Part shown: piece after piece, positions 1 through 9,019 of the stretch
Numbering within the stretch: position 1 is the first letter of the stretch
How the letters are laid out: every line of letters starts with the position of its first letter
Source of the DNA: Marinimicrobium sp038419845
GTDB lineage: Bacteria > Pseudomonadota > Gammaproteobacteria > Pseudomonadales > Cellvibrionaceae
Assembly: GCF_038419845.1 (NCBI RefSeq)
Contig: NZ_JBCAQT010000006.1
Span: forward strand, 62,001-126,000
Direction: 5' to 3'
Length of the DNA: 64,000 nt
Program-made: the position numbers and the translations under genes
The notes under the pieces: generated by a model
Database searches by the model: none
What the model saw: the letters and a program-made list of their open reading frames with translations, nothing else
Told to the model about the DNA's origin: nothing

Positions 1-1020
1 CTCTACACCGCCGAAGTGCTGGTGGCGACGCAGTCGGCGGCCGATCGCGAGCGTGCGGCGCGCGAGGCGTTTGCAGCGCTGGTCGTGCGAGTCTCGGGTG
101 ATACCGGGGCCATGGAGCAGTCGGCGGTGCGCGAGGCCAGCCGACGAGCGCAGGACTTTGTCTACCAATTCAACTATGCCTCGACCGATGACACTATCGA
201 GGTCGACGGAGAGGAGCGCCCGGCCACCCGGCTGGTGCTGAAGTTCTCACCGGTGGAAATTGAGCAGCTGTTGCGCTCCGCCGAGCTGTCCCTCTGGCCA
301 GCCAACCGTCCCGCCGTGCTCTACTGGCTGGTAGCCCGGGACGATGACGGCGTTCAGCGCGTGACCGGCTCGCAGGAGCGGGACTGGCTGAAGGAGCAGG
401 CCGTCTTGCGCGGGTTGCCGTTGATTTCGCCCCTCGACGATCTGCAGGATCGGCTGGCACTGTCCGCCCGTCAGCTGTGGGATCTGGATCGGGAGGCCAT
501 CCGGTCAGCGTCAGCGCGCTATGATTCCGACGCGGTGCTCGTGGGCCGCTACAGCGAGACGTCCAGCGGCGAGTGGCGCTCGGACTGGCAGCTGTATCAT
601 GGAATGGGGAACTACGGCTTTAACGTCAACGCCGAGTCGAAACAGGCGATGATTGCCTCGGCCGTAGATGTTCTGGCGGACCATTTTGCCTCGCTCTATG
701 CCATTGTGCCGCGTGAAGAAGGGCCGGACACGCTGGTACTGCAGCTGTCCAACATTGAGGGTTTCGGCGCCTACAAGGCGGCGGAGACCTATCTTGAAGA
801 TCTGGCGATGGTCCGTCGGGTAGAGATGATATCGGTGCGCCCCGGCGTGTTGCTGTTCCGCCTGGTCACCGAAGGGGACGTCGAGCGCCTGCTCAGCACC
901 CTGAAACTCGACAGCCAACTGGTTCCCGCTGCCCAGAGCGGGCATGTCAGCCTGGTGGGTGATCGCTTCCAGCCACAGGGTACAATGGCCAACCCGCTGG
1001 TTTATACTTGGGAGCCGTAA
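1..1020 (+). CDS. DUF2066 domain-containing protein (5' truncated by window edge)
   Basis: The reading frame is open from base 1, so the true start lies upstream and about 339 residues are visible. The N-terminal part (ATQSAADRERAAREAF, then a VRVSGD segment) matches what I know of DUF2066 proteins, which are probably exported proteins of unknown role in gammaproteobacteria. The C-terminal half, with a VLQLSNIEGFGAYKAAETYL segment, looks like a small alpha/beta domain of the kind that binds partners. It is followed by hda 72 bp downstream, an arrangement I recall from related genomes. The signal peptide would be in the missing part. No catalytic motif is visible and the function is unknown. 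Confidence 0.75.
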   Translation, partial: LYTAEVLVATQSAADRERAAREAFAALVVRVSGDTGAMEQSAVREASRRAQDFVYQFNYASTDDTIEVDGEERPATRLVLKFSPVEIEQLLRSAELSLWPANRPAVLYWLVARDDDGVQRVTGSQERDWLKEQAVLRGLPLISPLDDLQDRLALSARQLWDLDREAIRSASARYDSDAVLVGRYSETSSGEWRSDWQLYHGMGNYGFNVNAESKQAMIASAVDVLADHFASLYAIVPREEGPDTLVLQLSNIEGFGAYKAAETYLEDLAMVRRVEMISVRPGVLLFRLVTEGDVERLLSTLKLDSQLVPAAQSGHVSLVGDRFQPQGTMANPLVYTWEP

Positions 1021-1040
1021 CGCTCGTTTCCGGCCCGTTT

Positions 1041-1090
1041 AGTCACGGGAGCCCCAACAGTCACTGGAGCCCCAATAGTCATTGGAGATA
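1041..1090 (+). repeat. 18-bp tandem repeat carrying the hda ribosome-binding site
   Basis: Two near-identical 18-bp units (1041-1058 and 1059-1076, beginning AGTCACGGGAGCCCC and AGTCACTGGAGCCCC) are followed by a partial third unit (1077 onward, AGTCATTGGAGA). Each unit contains a GGGAG or GGAG core like a Shine-Dalgarno sequence, and the third copy lies directly before the hda start. The array looks like a duplication of the translation-initiation region. Confidence 0.8.
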
Positions 1091-1092
1091 GT

Positions 1093-1812
1093 GTGATCGC
1101 CATGTCCCCACCGGAGCAGTTGTCGCTGGGCGTCAGCCTGAATGACGACGCCACCTTTGAAAATTTCTATGCGCCGGCCGGTTCCGCCAATGAGCGGACA
1201 TTGACGCTGCTGCGCGCTCAGGCGTCGGGGCAGGGCGAGGACTTCATTTACCTGTGGGGTGGCTCTGGGGTGGGGTTGACCCATCTGCTGCAGGCGGCCG
1301 GGCATCAGGCCCAGGATGCGGGCTTCAGTATCCAGTATCTGCCTCTGCGCGAGCTGGTGGGATTCGCCCCCGAGGCCCTGTTTGACGGCATGGAGCATGT
1401 GGATTTTCTGTATCTGGACGGACTGGAAGCCATTGCCGGGCAGGCCCATTGGGAAGAGGCGCTGTTCCACCTTTATAACCGGCTGCGCGACGGGGGTGGC
1501 CGCCTTTTGGTGGCCGCTGTCCAGGGGCCCCGGGAGCTGCCTGTGGCATTGCCCGATTTGCGCTCGCGCCTGCAGTGGGGGATCACCTGCCAGGTCCACC
1601 CGCTCAATGATCAGGACAAACAGAATGCTCTGCGCCACCGCGCCCGGGCGCGGGGTCTGGATCTGAGTGAAGAGGTGGCCCACTACATCCTCCAGCGTGT
1701 TCCGCGCGATATGAACGAGCTGTTCTGCTACCTGCAGCGACTGGATCATGCCTCCCTGGCCGAGCAGCGCAAACTGACGATCCCGTTTGTAAAGAAAGTG
1801 TTAAATCTGTAG
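1093..1812 (+). CDS. hda: DnaA regulatory inactivator Hda
   Basis: Hda is a DnaA-related AAA+ protein that, with the DNA-bound sliding clamp, stimulates hydrolysis of DnaA-bound ATP and so prevents re-initiation of replication. The 239-residue product has a clamp-binding-like QLSLGV segment near the N-terminus, an FYLWGGSGVGLTHL-type nucleotide-binding region (here FIYLWGGSGVGLTHLLQ) and a DFLYLDGLEAI Walker B-like segment, as expected for a DnaA-domain protein of this short length. The start may be GTG 1093 or ATG 1102; the GGAGA at 1084-1088 lies 4 or 13 bases upstream, so neither spacing is decisive. It follows the DUF2066 gene in the same direction. Confidence 0.9.
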   Translation: MIAMSPPEQLSLGVSLNDDATFENFYAPAGSANERTLTLLRAQASGQGEDFIYLWGGSGVGLTHLLQAAGHQAQDAGFSIQYLPLRELVGFAPEALFDGMEHVDFLYLDGLEAIAGQAHWEEALFHLYNRLRDGGGRLLVAAVQGPRELPVALPDLRSRLQWGITCQVHPLNDQDKQNALRHRARARGLDLSEEVAHYILQRVPRDMNELFCYLQRLDHASLAEQRKLTIPFVKKVLNL

Positions 1813-1960
1813 CCGGCTCTCTCTTTGATCGCGACTTTGAGGTATTCTTGGGTCTCTTAGGGTCGCGAGCACCATAACTCTGGAGAGGCAGGCCGGGCAT
1901 ACCGGGCTTCGGCGCCAGCGACCCCGAACAACAAACATCAATAAAAATAGAGGTGCTTCC

Positions 1961-3718
1961 ATGCCCACTCTCACACGTGGACTCGTGGCCGTATCGGCCG
2001 GCCTTTGTCTGCTCACTGCCTGTCAGTCCGAACTGTCCCAGCCCCGGGATGACGTCACCGAAGGTGACGCGAACATTCAGGTCAATCAACTGGGTTTTAT
2101 GCCCGATGCGGCCAAGGCCGCCGTGGTACCGGCCAATGGGGCGGACCGTTTTGAACTGATCGACATCCGAAGCGGCCAGTCGGTGTTCAGCGGTACCCTC
2201 AGTGAAGGGCGGGCCTGGGAGCACTCGGGTGAGCGGGTACGTCAGGCTGACTTTTCCTCCTTTACCCGGCCCGGCCGCTACCAGGTGCGCGTGGCCGGTC
2301 TGGCCGAATCTCCGGAGTTTGAGGTGCGCGAGGATATCTATCGGGCATTGAACGATGCCGCCATCAAGGCCTACTACTTCAATCGCGTCAGCACTGAACT
2401 GACGCCCGAGTATGCGGGAGACTACGCCCGCCCGGCGGGTCATCCGGATACGCAGGTCGAGGTCCATCGGTCGGCAGCCTCCGAGGCGCGGCCCGAAGGC
2501 ACCGTCATCTCCAGCCCCAAAGGCTGGTATGACGCCGGCGACTACAACAAGTACATCGTCAACTCGGGCATCAGTACCTACACCCTCCTGGCCGCTTTCG
2601 AGCACTTCCCGGAATATTACTCGGGGCGCGATCTGACCATTCCCGAAAGTGGCGACGCCGTGCCCGACCTGCTCGATGAAACCATGTGGAACCTCGAGTG
2701 GATGCTTACCATGCAGGACCCGCATGACGGCGGCGTCTATCACAAGCTCACCACCAAGAACTTCTCGGGCAAGATCATGCCCCACGAGGCTGATAAACAG
2801 CGCTACGTGGTGGCCAAAGGAACCGCTGCGGCGCTCAATTACGCGGCGGTGATGGCCACCGCCAGTCGGGTGTATGCCGAGTATGAAGAGGCCTTCCCCG
2901 GCTTCTCCCGCCAGGCGCTCAAGTCCGCCGAAGCGGCCTGGCAGTGGGCGCAGGAAAACCCCGATGTCACTTACCGCAACCCGGAAGACATTCAGACCGG
3001 CGAGTACGGCGATGACCAGTTGAGCGACGAATTCGCCTGGGCGGCCGCCGAGCTCTATATCACCACGGGCAAGGATGACTACTATCGGGTCATGAGCGCA
3101 CCGGAGCTGGCCAACAGCACGCCCAGTTGGTCCGACTCCAAAGGGCTGGCCTGGATGTCCCTGGCCCACCATCGCGAGCAGTTGACCTCAGCGGCGGATC
3201 GGGACCTGATCGAATCCCGGGTGACCGGTCTGGCCGATGAGCTCCATGGGGAATGGCAGGACTCGCCCCAGGGCGTGGCGATGCGGGCTGAAGATTTCGT
3301 CTGGGGCAGCAACGGGGTGGCGATGAACAATGCCATGATGTTGTTGCAGGGCTATCGGCTCAGCGGCGAAGAGGGCTATCGCGATGCCGCTCAGGCTCTG
3401 CTGGATTACGTGTTGGGGCGCAATCCCACCGGGTTCTCCTACGTGACCCAGTATGGCAGTCAGACTCCGCAGCACATTCACCACCGGCCGTCAGAAGCCG
3501 ACGAGATCGAGGCGCCGGTTCCCGGTTTTCTGGCCGGAGGCCCCCACAGCGGCCAGCAGGATGCCGATGACTGCCCGGTGGAATACCCCTCGGACAAACC
3601 GGCCAGGTCCTATCTGGATCACTGGTGCAGCTACGCTACCAATGAAATCACCATCAACTGGAATGCCCCCCTGGTATACGTTTCGGGGGCTTTACAGGTG
3701 ATGAGCGAGCGCGACTAG
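1961..3718 (+). CDS. Glycoside hydrolase family 9 endoglucanase, lipoprotein
   Basis: This is a secreted cellulase of 585 residues. A lipobox (LTAC, Cys21) follows a hydrophobic signal segment, so the enzyme is probably anchored to the outer membrane. Residues about 38-125 form the Ig-like CelD N-terminal domain (IQVNQLGF at the start), and the rest is the alpha/alpha-barrel GH9 domain. The GWYDAGDYNKY segment carries the family's catalytic-base aspartates (Asp191 and Asp194), and Glu562 in NEITINWNAPL fits the general acid. The family inverts beta-1,4-glucan bonds. It lacks a carbohydrate-binding module. Hda lies upstream, and a strong terminator follows at 3747-3795, so it is likely transcribed alone. 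Its substrate could be cellulose, cello-oligosaccharides or mixed-link glucan. Confidence 0.93.
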   Translation: MPTLTRGLVAVSAGLCLLTACQSELSQPRDDVTEGDANIQVNQLGFMPDAAKAAVVPANGADRFELIDIRSGQSVFSGTLSEGRAWEHSGERVRQADFSSFTRPGRYQVRVAGLAESPEFEVREDIYRALNDAAIKAYYFNRVSTELTPEYAGDYARPAGHPDTQVEVHRSAASEARPEGTVISSPKGWYDAGDYNKYIVNSGISTYTLLAAFEHFPEYYSGRDLTIPESGDAVPDLLDETMWNLEWMLTMQDPHDGGVYHKLTTKNFSGKIMPHEADKQRYVVAKGTAAALNYAAVMATASRVYAEYEEAFPGFSRQALKSAEAAWQWAQENPDVTYRNPEDIQTGEYGDDQLSDEFAWAAAELYITTGKDDYYRVMSAPELANSTPSWSDSKGLAWMSLAHHREQLTSAADRDLIESRVTGLADELHGEWQDSPQGVAMRAEDFVWGSNGVAMNNAMMLLQGYRLSGEEGYRDAAQALLDYVLGRNPTGFSYVTQYGSQTPQHIHHRPSEADEIEAPVPGFLAGGPHSGQQDADDCPVEYPSDKPARSYLDHWCSYATNEITINWNAPLVYVSGALQVMSERD

Positions 3719-3746
3719 CGCCTGTCAGAGGAAGCTCTCTTCTCAG

Positions 3747-3795
3747 CCCGGCCACGCAATGCTCCGTTCCCGAGCGGTCGCGTGGCCGGGTTTTT
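3747..3795 (+). terminator. Rho-independent terminator after the GH9 gene
   Basis: An 11-bp perfect stem (CCCGGCCACGC at 3747-3757 pairing with 3780-3790) with a 22-nt loop is followed directly by TTTTT. It lies 29 bp after the cellulase stop codon. Confidence 0.85.
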
Positions 3796-3878
3796 CGTGC
3801 CTGATTGAGTGACCATTTGGGCGCGACGATGATACCCTTCGGGTTTTTCTCTCCGGACCCCACTGAAGATTGATCCCC

Positions 3879-5573
3879 ATGCCAAAACTGCTCGCCCTGC
3901 TTCTGCTCATTTTCAGCTCATCGACGATCGCGGGCGAACGCCCGCCCGCGAATCGATATGCCGACGTCACCGCCGACGGCCGGGGCGCGGTGGCCACCGT
4001 GCAGCCTGTGGCCACCCGGGCGGCCATGGATGCCTATGAGCAGGGCGGCAATGCCCTGGATGCCGCTGTGGCCGCTGCCCTCACATTGGGAGTGGTGGAT
4101 GGGCACAATTCCGGCATTGGCGGCGGTATTTTCGCGGTGGTCCACTGGGCGGACGGTACGGTAGAGGCCATCGACGGGCGGGAAATCGCACCGGCCAGGG
4201 CCCATCGGGACATGTATGTGCGCGACGGCGAGTACCGGCCGGAGCTGAGCAAAAAAGGGCCCCTGGCGGTCGGCATTCCGGGCTCGGTCAGCGCCTATGA
4301 CTACATGATGCGCAAGGGCGGGGAGGGCACCTTCGCCCAGCACCTGAAGGCAGCGGCGGACCTGGCCGAAGAGGGCTTTGCGATTGACGGCATCTTTACT
4401 CGCCGCCTGAACCGCCATGTTGATGACCTGAACGAATTCCCCGGCACGGCCGCCATTTTCCTGAACCCGGAAGGTGAACCCTGGCCGCTGGGGCATCGCC
4501 TGCAGCAACCGGACCTGGCCCGCACCTACCGGGCCATTGCCAAACAGGGGCCGGAGTACTTCTATGAGGGTGATTTCGCCCGGGCGGTGGGCGACTGGAT
4601 GGCCGACAATGGCGGGATGGTGAGGGCCGAGGACTTTGCCGATTATGACCTCAAACGTCCCCAGCCGGTCGTGAGCGATTATCGCGGTTACCGGATTTAC
4701 GGGTATCCGCCACCCAGCTCGGGTGGTGTGCACGTGGCCCAGATGCTCAACATGATGAGTCACTTTGAGCCCGCCAAACTGTCCGAGGCGGATCGCTACC
4801 ACTTGCTCGCCGAGACCATGAAGCTGGCCTTTGCCGATCGCGCCCACTGGCTGGGTGATCCCGCCTTTGCCCAGGTGCCCAAAGGACTGGCAGGCGAGCC
4901 CTATGCCGAGACGCTGGCCGAGCGCATCTCGCTCGACAAAGCCCGGACGGTCGAGGGCCACAGCGAGCCGCCCAAGTCCCAGGAAGAGCTGTTCGGCAAA
5001 CATACGACCCATATCGCCACGGCCGACAAGGAAGGCAACTGGGTGGCCATTACCGCCACGGTCAATACCAACTTTGGCTCAAAAGTGGTGGTGCCGGGCA
5101 CCGGTGTGATTCTCAACAACCAGATGGACGACTTTTCCGCCCAGCCGGGCGAGCCCAACGCCTACGGGTTGATCGGGGCCGAAGCCAACAGCATCCGGCC
5201 GGGTAAGCGCCCGCTGTCGAGCATGAGCCCCACCATTGTGACCCGCGAAGGTAAGCCAGTACTCACTTTGGGTGCGGCCGGCGGGCCCACGATCATTACC
5301 CAGGTGTTCCAGACTCTGGTCAACTACATCGATCTGGAGTTGGCGCTGGAAGACGCCATAGCCATGCCCCGGGTTCATCACCAATGGCGACCCGACCACC
5401 TGTTTGTGGAAAAGACGCTGCCCGACCCGGTGCGCGGGGCCCTGGAGACCAAGGGTCACAGTCTGCGTCGTCTGGGAGACTATGGCTCCACCCAGGCGAT
5501 TGGTCTCGATCGCAAAGGTGGCTTCATCAGTGTCGCCGAGCCGCGACTGGAAGAGCGCAATCAGGTGGAGTGA
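3879..5573 (+). CDS. ggt: Gamma-glutamyltransferase
   Basis: The periplasmic Ntn-hydrolase cleaves glutathione and transfers its gamma-glutamyl group. The precursor cuts itself into two chains before a threonine that becomes the nucleophile; that residue here is the first Thr of TTHIATADKEGNW, at residue 376 counting from ATG 3879. An N-terminal signal peptide (LLALLLLIFSSSTIA) is evident. Other family signatures include GGNALDAAVAAAL, NSGIGGG, and the RPLSSMSPTIV segment that binds the glutamyl group. The 564-residue length is typical. ATG 3879 gives the cleanest signal peptide; an in-frame TTG at 3870 is possible. It converges with dusC, with only 11 bp between the stop codons. Confidence 0.93.
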   Translation: MPKLLALLLLIFSSSTIAGERPPANRYADVTADGRGAVATVQPVATRAAMDAYEQGGNALDAAVAAALTLGVVDGHNSGIGGGIFAVVHWADGTVEAIDGREIAPARAHRDMYVRDGEYRPELSKKGPLAVGIPGSVSAYDYMMRKGGEGTFAQHLKAAADLAEEGFAIDGIFTRRLNRHVDDLNEFPGTAAIFLNPEGEPWPLGHRLQQPDLARTYRAIAKQGPEYFYEGDFARAVGDWMADNGGMVRAEDFADYDLKRPQPVVSDYRGYRIYGYPPPSSGGVHVAQMLNMMSHFEPAKLSEADRYHLLAETMKLAFADRAHWLGDPAFAQVPKGLAGEPYAETLAERISLDKARTVEGHSEPPKSQEELFGKHTTHIATADKEGNWVAITATVNTNFGSKVVVPGTGVILNNQMDDFSAQPGEPNAYGLIGAEANSIRPGKRPLSSMSPTIVTREGKPVLTLGAAGGPTIITQVFQTLVNYIDLELALEDAIAMPRVHHQWRPDHLFVEKTLPDPVRGALETKGHSLRRLGDYGSTQAIGLDRKGGFISVAEPRLEERNQVE

Positions 5574-5584
5574 GCCGGAGGCCT

Positions 5585-6532
5585 TTATGCGGCGGCCAAC
5601 AGCGCCTGCTCCAGCCGCGCCGGTTCCTGTTCGCGCTTGATGGTTTCAAAAAAACTCTGGGCCTGGGGGTACTGGCGCTGCAGGTACATCAGCCATTGCT
5701 TGATGCGGTTGCCGCTGTGGCGGGTGGGGTAGTTGGGCTGACTCATCCGATAGTAGCGGTACAGTAATTCACACACCTTGGACCAGTTCATGGGAGTATA
5801 TGGCTCGCCGGCCACATGAGCCTTGATCTGACGCGCCAGATCCGGGCAGGCCAGCAGGCCCCGTCCCAGCATGAACCGGTCGCAACCGGTCACTTCCCGG
5901 CAGCGTTCAAAGTCCGCCACCGTCCAGATCTCGCCGTTGGCGATCACCGGAATCGTCAGGGCCTCCCGGATGCGGGCAATGTAGTCCCAGTAGGCCGGGG
6001 GGCGATAGCCGTCGGCTTTGCTGCGGGCATGCACGGTTAGCTCGCTGGCACCGCCCTCGGCCGCCGCCCGGGCGTTGTCCAGATACAGGCTTCTGTCTTC
6101 AAAGCCCAGGCGGATCTTGGCACTGACCGGGACTTCGGCGGGGAGCGCGGTGCGCACCGCCCGCACAATGTCATGCACCCTGTCGGGGGCGCGCAGCAGG
6201 CAGGCGCCACCGTCGCTGCGGTTCACGCTTTTGGCCGGGCAGCCAAAGTTCAGATCGATCGCGGTGGCGCCGGCGCGCACGGCGTTGGCCGCGTTGAGCG
6301 CCACCATCTCGGGCTGACCGCCCAACAGTTGCAGTTTGACGGGGGTGCCACTCGGGGTGCGGCTCTGGTGCTCGAGCTCCGGTGCGGAGCGCAGGAACAC
6401 CTTGCGGGGCAACGCGGTATGGGTCACCCGGATAAATTCGGTGACACAACCATCCAGCCCGCCCAGTGCGCTGAGCAGGTCGCGAACCTGGTGGTCGACC
6501 ACGCCTTCCATCGGGGCGAGAAATAGCTGCAT
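5585..6532 (-). CDS. dusC: tRNA-dihydrouridine(16) synthase DusC
   Basis: This FMN enzyme reduces uridine 16 in the D-loop of tRNAs using NADPH. The 315-residue protein starts MQLFLAPMEGVVDHQVR, the DusC form of the Dus N-terminus. NFGCPAKSVNRSDGG carries the catalytic cysteine at residue 98, and an HARSK segment and NGEIW follow as in other Dus TIM barrels. DusC is favoured over DusA or DusB from its N-terminus and its length. It reads away from oadG, with a 332-bp intergenic region between, and converges on ggt. Confidence 0.92.
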   Translation of the reverse strand: MQLFLAPMEGVVDHQVRDLLSALGGLDGCVTEFIRVTHTALPRKVFLRSAPELEHQSRTPSGTPVKLQLLGGQPEMVALNAANAVRAGATAIDLNFGCPAKSVNRSDGGACLLRAPDRVHDIVRAVRTALPAEVPVSAKIRLGFEDRSLYLDNARAAAEGGASELTVHARSKADGYRPPAYWDYIARIREALTIPVIANGEIWTVADFERCREVTGCDRFMLGRGLLACPDLARQIKAHVAGEPYTPMNWSKVCELLYRYYRMSQPNYPTRHSGNRIKQWLMYLQRQYPQAQSFFETIKREQEPARLEQALLAAA

Positions 6533-6719
6533 GGGTGCGTGCTCCGGGGGCTCAAAAGGGCCGCCATTCTAGCGGCTTTTCCTCAGGCAGGGGGAGCCCG
6601 GTGCACGAAAAAGCAGCACTCAAGTTGTAAGTTTTTGAAAGATAAGAGAAAATGGACGGCCGTTTTATCAACGGCGGGATGGTAAAAGTAAACCCCGGCC
6701 ACGGCATTTTGTGACGCAG

Positions 6720-6748
6720 TTGCCAGCTTGGGGGATTCAAGCTACATT
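6720..6748 (+). promoter_or_regulatory. Candidate sigma-70 promoter for oadGAB
   Basis: TTGCCA at 6720-6725 and TACATT at 6743-6748 are separated by 17 bp. It would give a leader of about 110 nt before oadG. The 332-bp gap between dusC and oadG (6533-6864) otherwise shows no gene; it contains AT-rich stretches around 6630-6690 on the dusC side. Confidence 0.4.
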
Positions 6749-6864
6749 GGCGCGCCCCGGCGTCGGGCGAGAGCTTTCTATCGACTGGCGGGCCTATCAG
6801 CCGGCCGCGAAGGTTTTGCCGGTAACGATTGTGACACGGGTATTCATGAAACAGGGTGCATGCA

Positions 6865-7128
6865 ATGAATGACACACTGATGCAACAAGGCACGGACCTG
6901 ATGCTCTATGGCATGGGGTCGGTGCTGGTTTTTCTCACACTGCTGGTGATTGCCACTACCCTTTTGACGGGGCTGGTCCGGCGTTGGTTCCCCGAACCTG
7001 ACCCGATTCCCTCGGGCCGCCCGGCCAAACGCTCCGGAGCAGGGCGCAGGCCGGCCTCCGCCGAAGTGGACGAGACGGTATTGAAAGCGATCAAGGCGGC
7101 GGTGGCAAAACACCGCGCCCGCCGCTGA
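6865..7128 (+). CDS. oadG: Oxaloacetate decarboxylase gamma subunit (sodium pump)
   Basis: This small membrane protein (87 residues) ties the alpha and beta subunits of the sodium-pumping oxaloacetate decarboxylase together. One transmembrane segment spans about residues 13-35 (LYGMGSVLVFLTLLVIATTLLT would be the core), followed by a Pro-rich linker and a basic tail. The family is poorly conserved, so the call rests on size, topology and position directly upstream of oadA and oadB. ATG 6865 is preferred to an in-frame GTG at 6856. The oadA start is 62 bp downstream. Confidence 0.85.
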   Translation: MNDTLMQQGTDLMLYGMGSVLVFLTLLVIATTLLTGLVRRWFPEPDPIPSGRPAKRSGAGRRPASAEVDETVLKAIKAAVAKHRARR

Positions 7129-7190
7129 TTGTCAGCGACCAGCAGACCCCAAACGCACCCCAAAGCGAACAGTGAAGAAGGTAAAACGCC

Positions 7191-8978
7191 ATGAGCGAGG
7201 TTAAAAAGCCCTTGGGCATTACGGAACTTGTTTTGCGCGATGCGCATCAGTCCCTTTTTGCCACTCGCATGCGCCTTGACGACATGCTGCCCATCGCCGA
7301 GAAACTGGACCAGGTGGGCTTCTGGTCCCTGGAAACCTGGGGCGGTGCCACCTTTGACGCCTGCATCCGCTATCTGGGCGAAGACCCCTGGGACCGGATC
7401 CGGCAGCTCAAGCAAGCCATGCCCAAGACCCCCATGCAGATGCTTCTCCGGGGCCAGAATATCCTGGGCTACCGTCACTACGCCGATGACGTAGTGAAGA
7501 AGTTCGTCGAGCGTGCGGCCCACAACGGCGTGGATGTTTTCCGGGTGTTTGATGCCATGAATGACATGCGCAACCTGGAAACGGCGCTCAAAGCGGTCAA
7601 GGATCAGGGCAAGCACGCCCAGGGCACCATCTCCTACACCATCAGCCCGGTGCACAATATCGATGGCTGGGTCGATATGGCCAAGCGCATTGAAGACACG
7701 GGCGCCGACTCCATCGCGATCAAGGATATGGCGGGACTGCTCAGACCCTATGTGGGCTACGAGCTGGTCAAGCGCCTGAAAGAGACCTGCGATATTCCCA
7801 TTCACATGCAGAGCCATGCCACGACCGGCCTGGCCCATGCCACCAATCTCAAGTGCGTGGAAGCGGGTATCGACAACGTCGATACCGCCATTTCCTCCAT
7901 GTCCATGACCTATGGCCACAGTCCCACCGAAACGCTGGTGGCGACCCTGGAGGGCACGGAGCGGGACACCGGGCTGGACCTGGAGTTGCTGGAAGAAATT
8001 GCCATCTACTTCCGTGAAGTCCGGCGCAAGTACGCCAAGTTTGAAGGCTCGCTCAAGGGCGTGGATTCACGCATCCTGATTGCCCAGGTGCCGGGTGGCA
8101 TGCTGACCAATATGGAAAACCAGCTGCGCGAGCAGAATGCCGAAGACCGGTTCAACGAAGTCCTGGAAGAGATCCCCCGGGTGCGCAAGGATCTGGGTTA
8201 TATTCCTCTGGTGACGCCCACCTCACAGATCGTGGGAACCCAGGCGGTCATGAACATTCTCACCGGTGAGCGGTACAAGACCATCACCCGGGAGACCGAA
8301 GGGGTGCTCAAGGGTGAATACGGTGCAACCCCGGCCGAGGTCAACAAGGAGCTGCAGGACCGCGTGCTGGACGGGGGAGAGCCCATCACCTGCCGCCCGG
8401 CCGATCGTCTGGAGCCGGAGCTCGACAAGTTGACCGAAGAGCTGGAAGCGAGCGCGAAAGAAAAGAATATCGAGCTGACCGAGGGTGAGGGCCGTATTGA
8501 CGATGTGCTCACCTACGCGCTCTTTCCCCAGATCGGTCTCAAGTTCCTTGAGAACCGCAACAACCCCGACGCCTTCGAGCCCGTGCCCACCGGCAAAGAG
8601 GGCAGCGCTGTCACCACCGATTCCGGTGAGGAAGTCTACACCGTGGAAGTGGATGGCAAGAGCTACACCGTTACCGTCAACGATGGCGGCGATGTGACCG
8701 GCCTGGTGCCTGTGGGTGGCGATGCCTCCAAGAGCGGCGAGAATGCCGCGCCCGCCAGCGGCGACGGTGAGCCCGTGCCCGCCCCTCTGGGCGGTAACAT
8801 CTTCAAAGTGATGGTCAGTGCGGGCGATGAAGTTGAAGAGGGCGATACGCTCCTGATTCTCGAGGCCATGAAGATGGAATCGGAAGTCAGCGCGCCCCGC
8901 GCCGGCACCGTCACCAAAGTGCATGTGCAGACCGGGGATGCGGTTTCGGCCGGCGACCCGCTGCTCGATTTGGCCTGA
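7191..8978 (+). CDS. oadA: Oxaloacetate decarboxylase alpha subunit, biotin-containing
   Basis: The soluble subunit moves the carboxyl group of oxaloacetate to biotin; the beta subunit then releases carbon dioxide while exporting sodium. Of 595 residues, about 5-260 form the HMGL-like TIM barrel (TELVLRDAHQSLFATRMR, then MQSHATTG with a metal-binding histidine), then comes the conserved carboxylase middle domain. An acidic and alanine-rich linker leads to a C-terminal biotinyl domain with EAMKMES, whose biotinylated lysine is Lys561. A ribosome-binding site (GAAGAAGG) lies shortly before the ATG. It sits between oadG and oadB. It could also serve as a pyruvate carboxylase subunit B, but the neighbours decide for the decarboxylase. 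Confidence 0.95.
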   Translation: MSEVKKPLGITELVLRDAHQSLFATRMRLDDMLPIAEKLDQVGFWSLETWGGATFDACIRYLGEDPWDRIRQLKQAMPKTPMQMLLRGQNILGYRHYADDVVKKFVERAAHNGVDVFRVFDAMNDMRNLETALKAVKDQGKHAQGTISYTISPVHNIDGWVDMAKRIEDTGADSIAIKDMAGLLRPYVGYELVKRLKETCDIPIHMQSHATTGLAHATNLKCVEAGIDNVDTAISSMSMTYGHSPTETLVATLEGTERDTGLDLELLEEIAIYFREVRRKYAKFEGSLKGVDSRILIAQVPGGMLTNMENQLREQNAEDRFNEVLEEIPRVRKDLGYIPLVTPTSQIVGTQAVMNILTGERYKTITRETEGVLKGEYGATPAEVNKELQDRVLDGGEPITCRPADRLEPELDKLTEELEASAKEKNIELTEGEGRIDDVLTYALFPQIGLKFLENRNNPDAFEPVPTGKEGSAVTTDSGEEVYTVEVDGKSYTVTVNDGGDVTGLVPVGGDASKSGENAAPASGDGEPVPAPLGGNIFKVMVSAGDEVEEGDTLLILEAMKMESEVSAPRAGTVTKVHVQTGDAVSAGDPLLDLA

Positions 8979-9019
8979 GCTTGAACCGAAGCTGCTTGAA
9001 GCAACGTTGAGACCAATTT

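Noticed and set aside
1604..3172. Long open frame on the minus strand opposite the GH9 cellulase (522 codons)
   Set aside because: It is the antisense shadow of GC-rich coding sequence, has no recognisable domain and overlaps a clear enzyme gene.
6552..6893. Minus-strand frame of 113 codons between dusC and oadG
   Set aside because: Residue composition is not protein-like and it covers the intergenic promoter region; it has no homology that I recognise.
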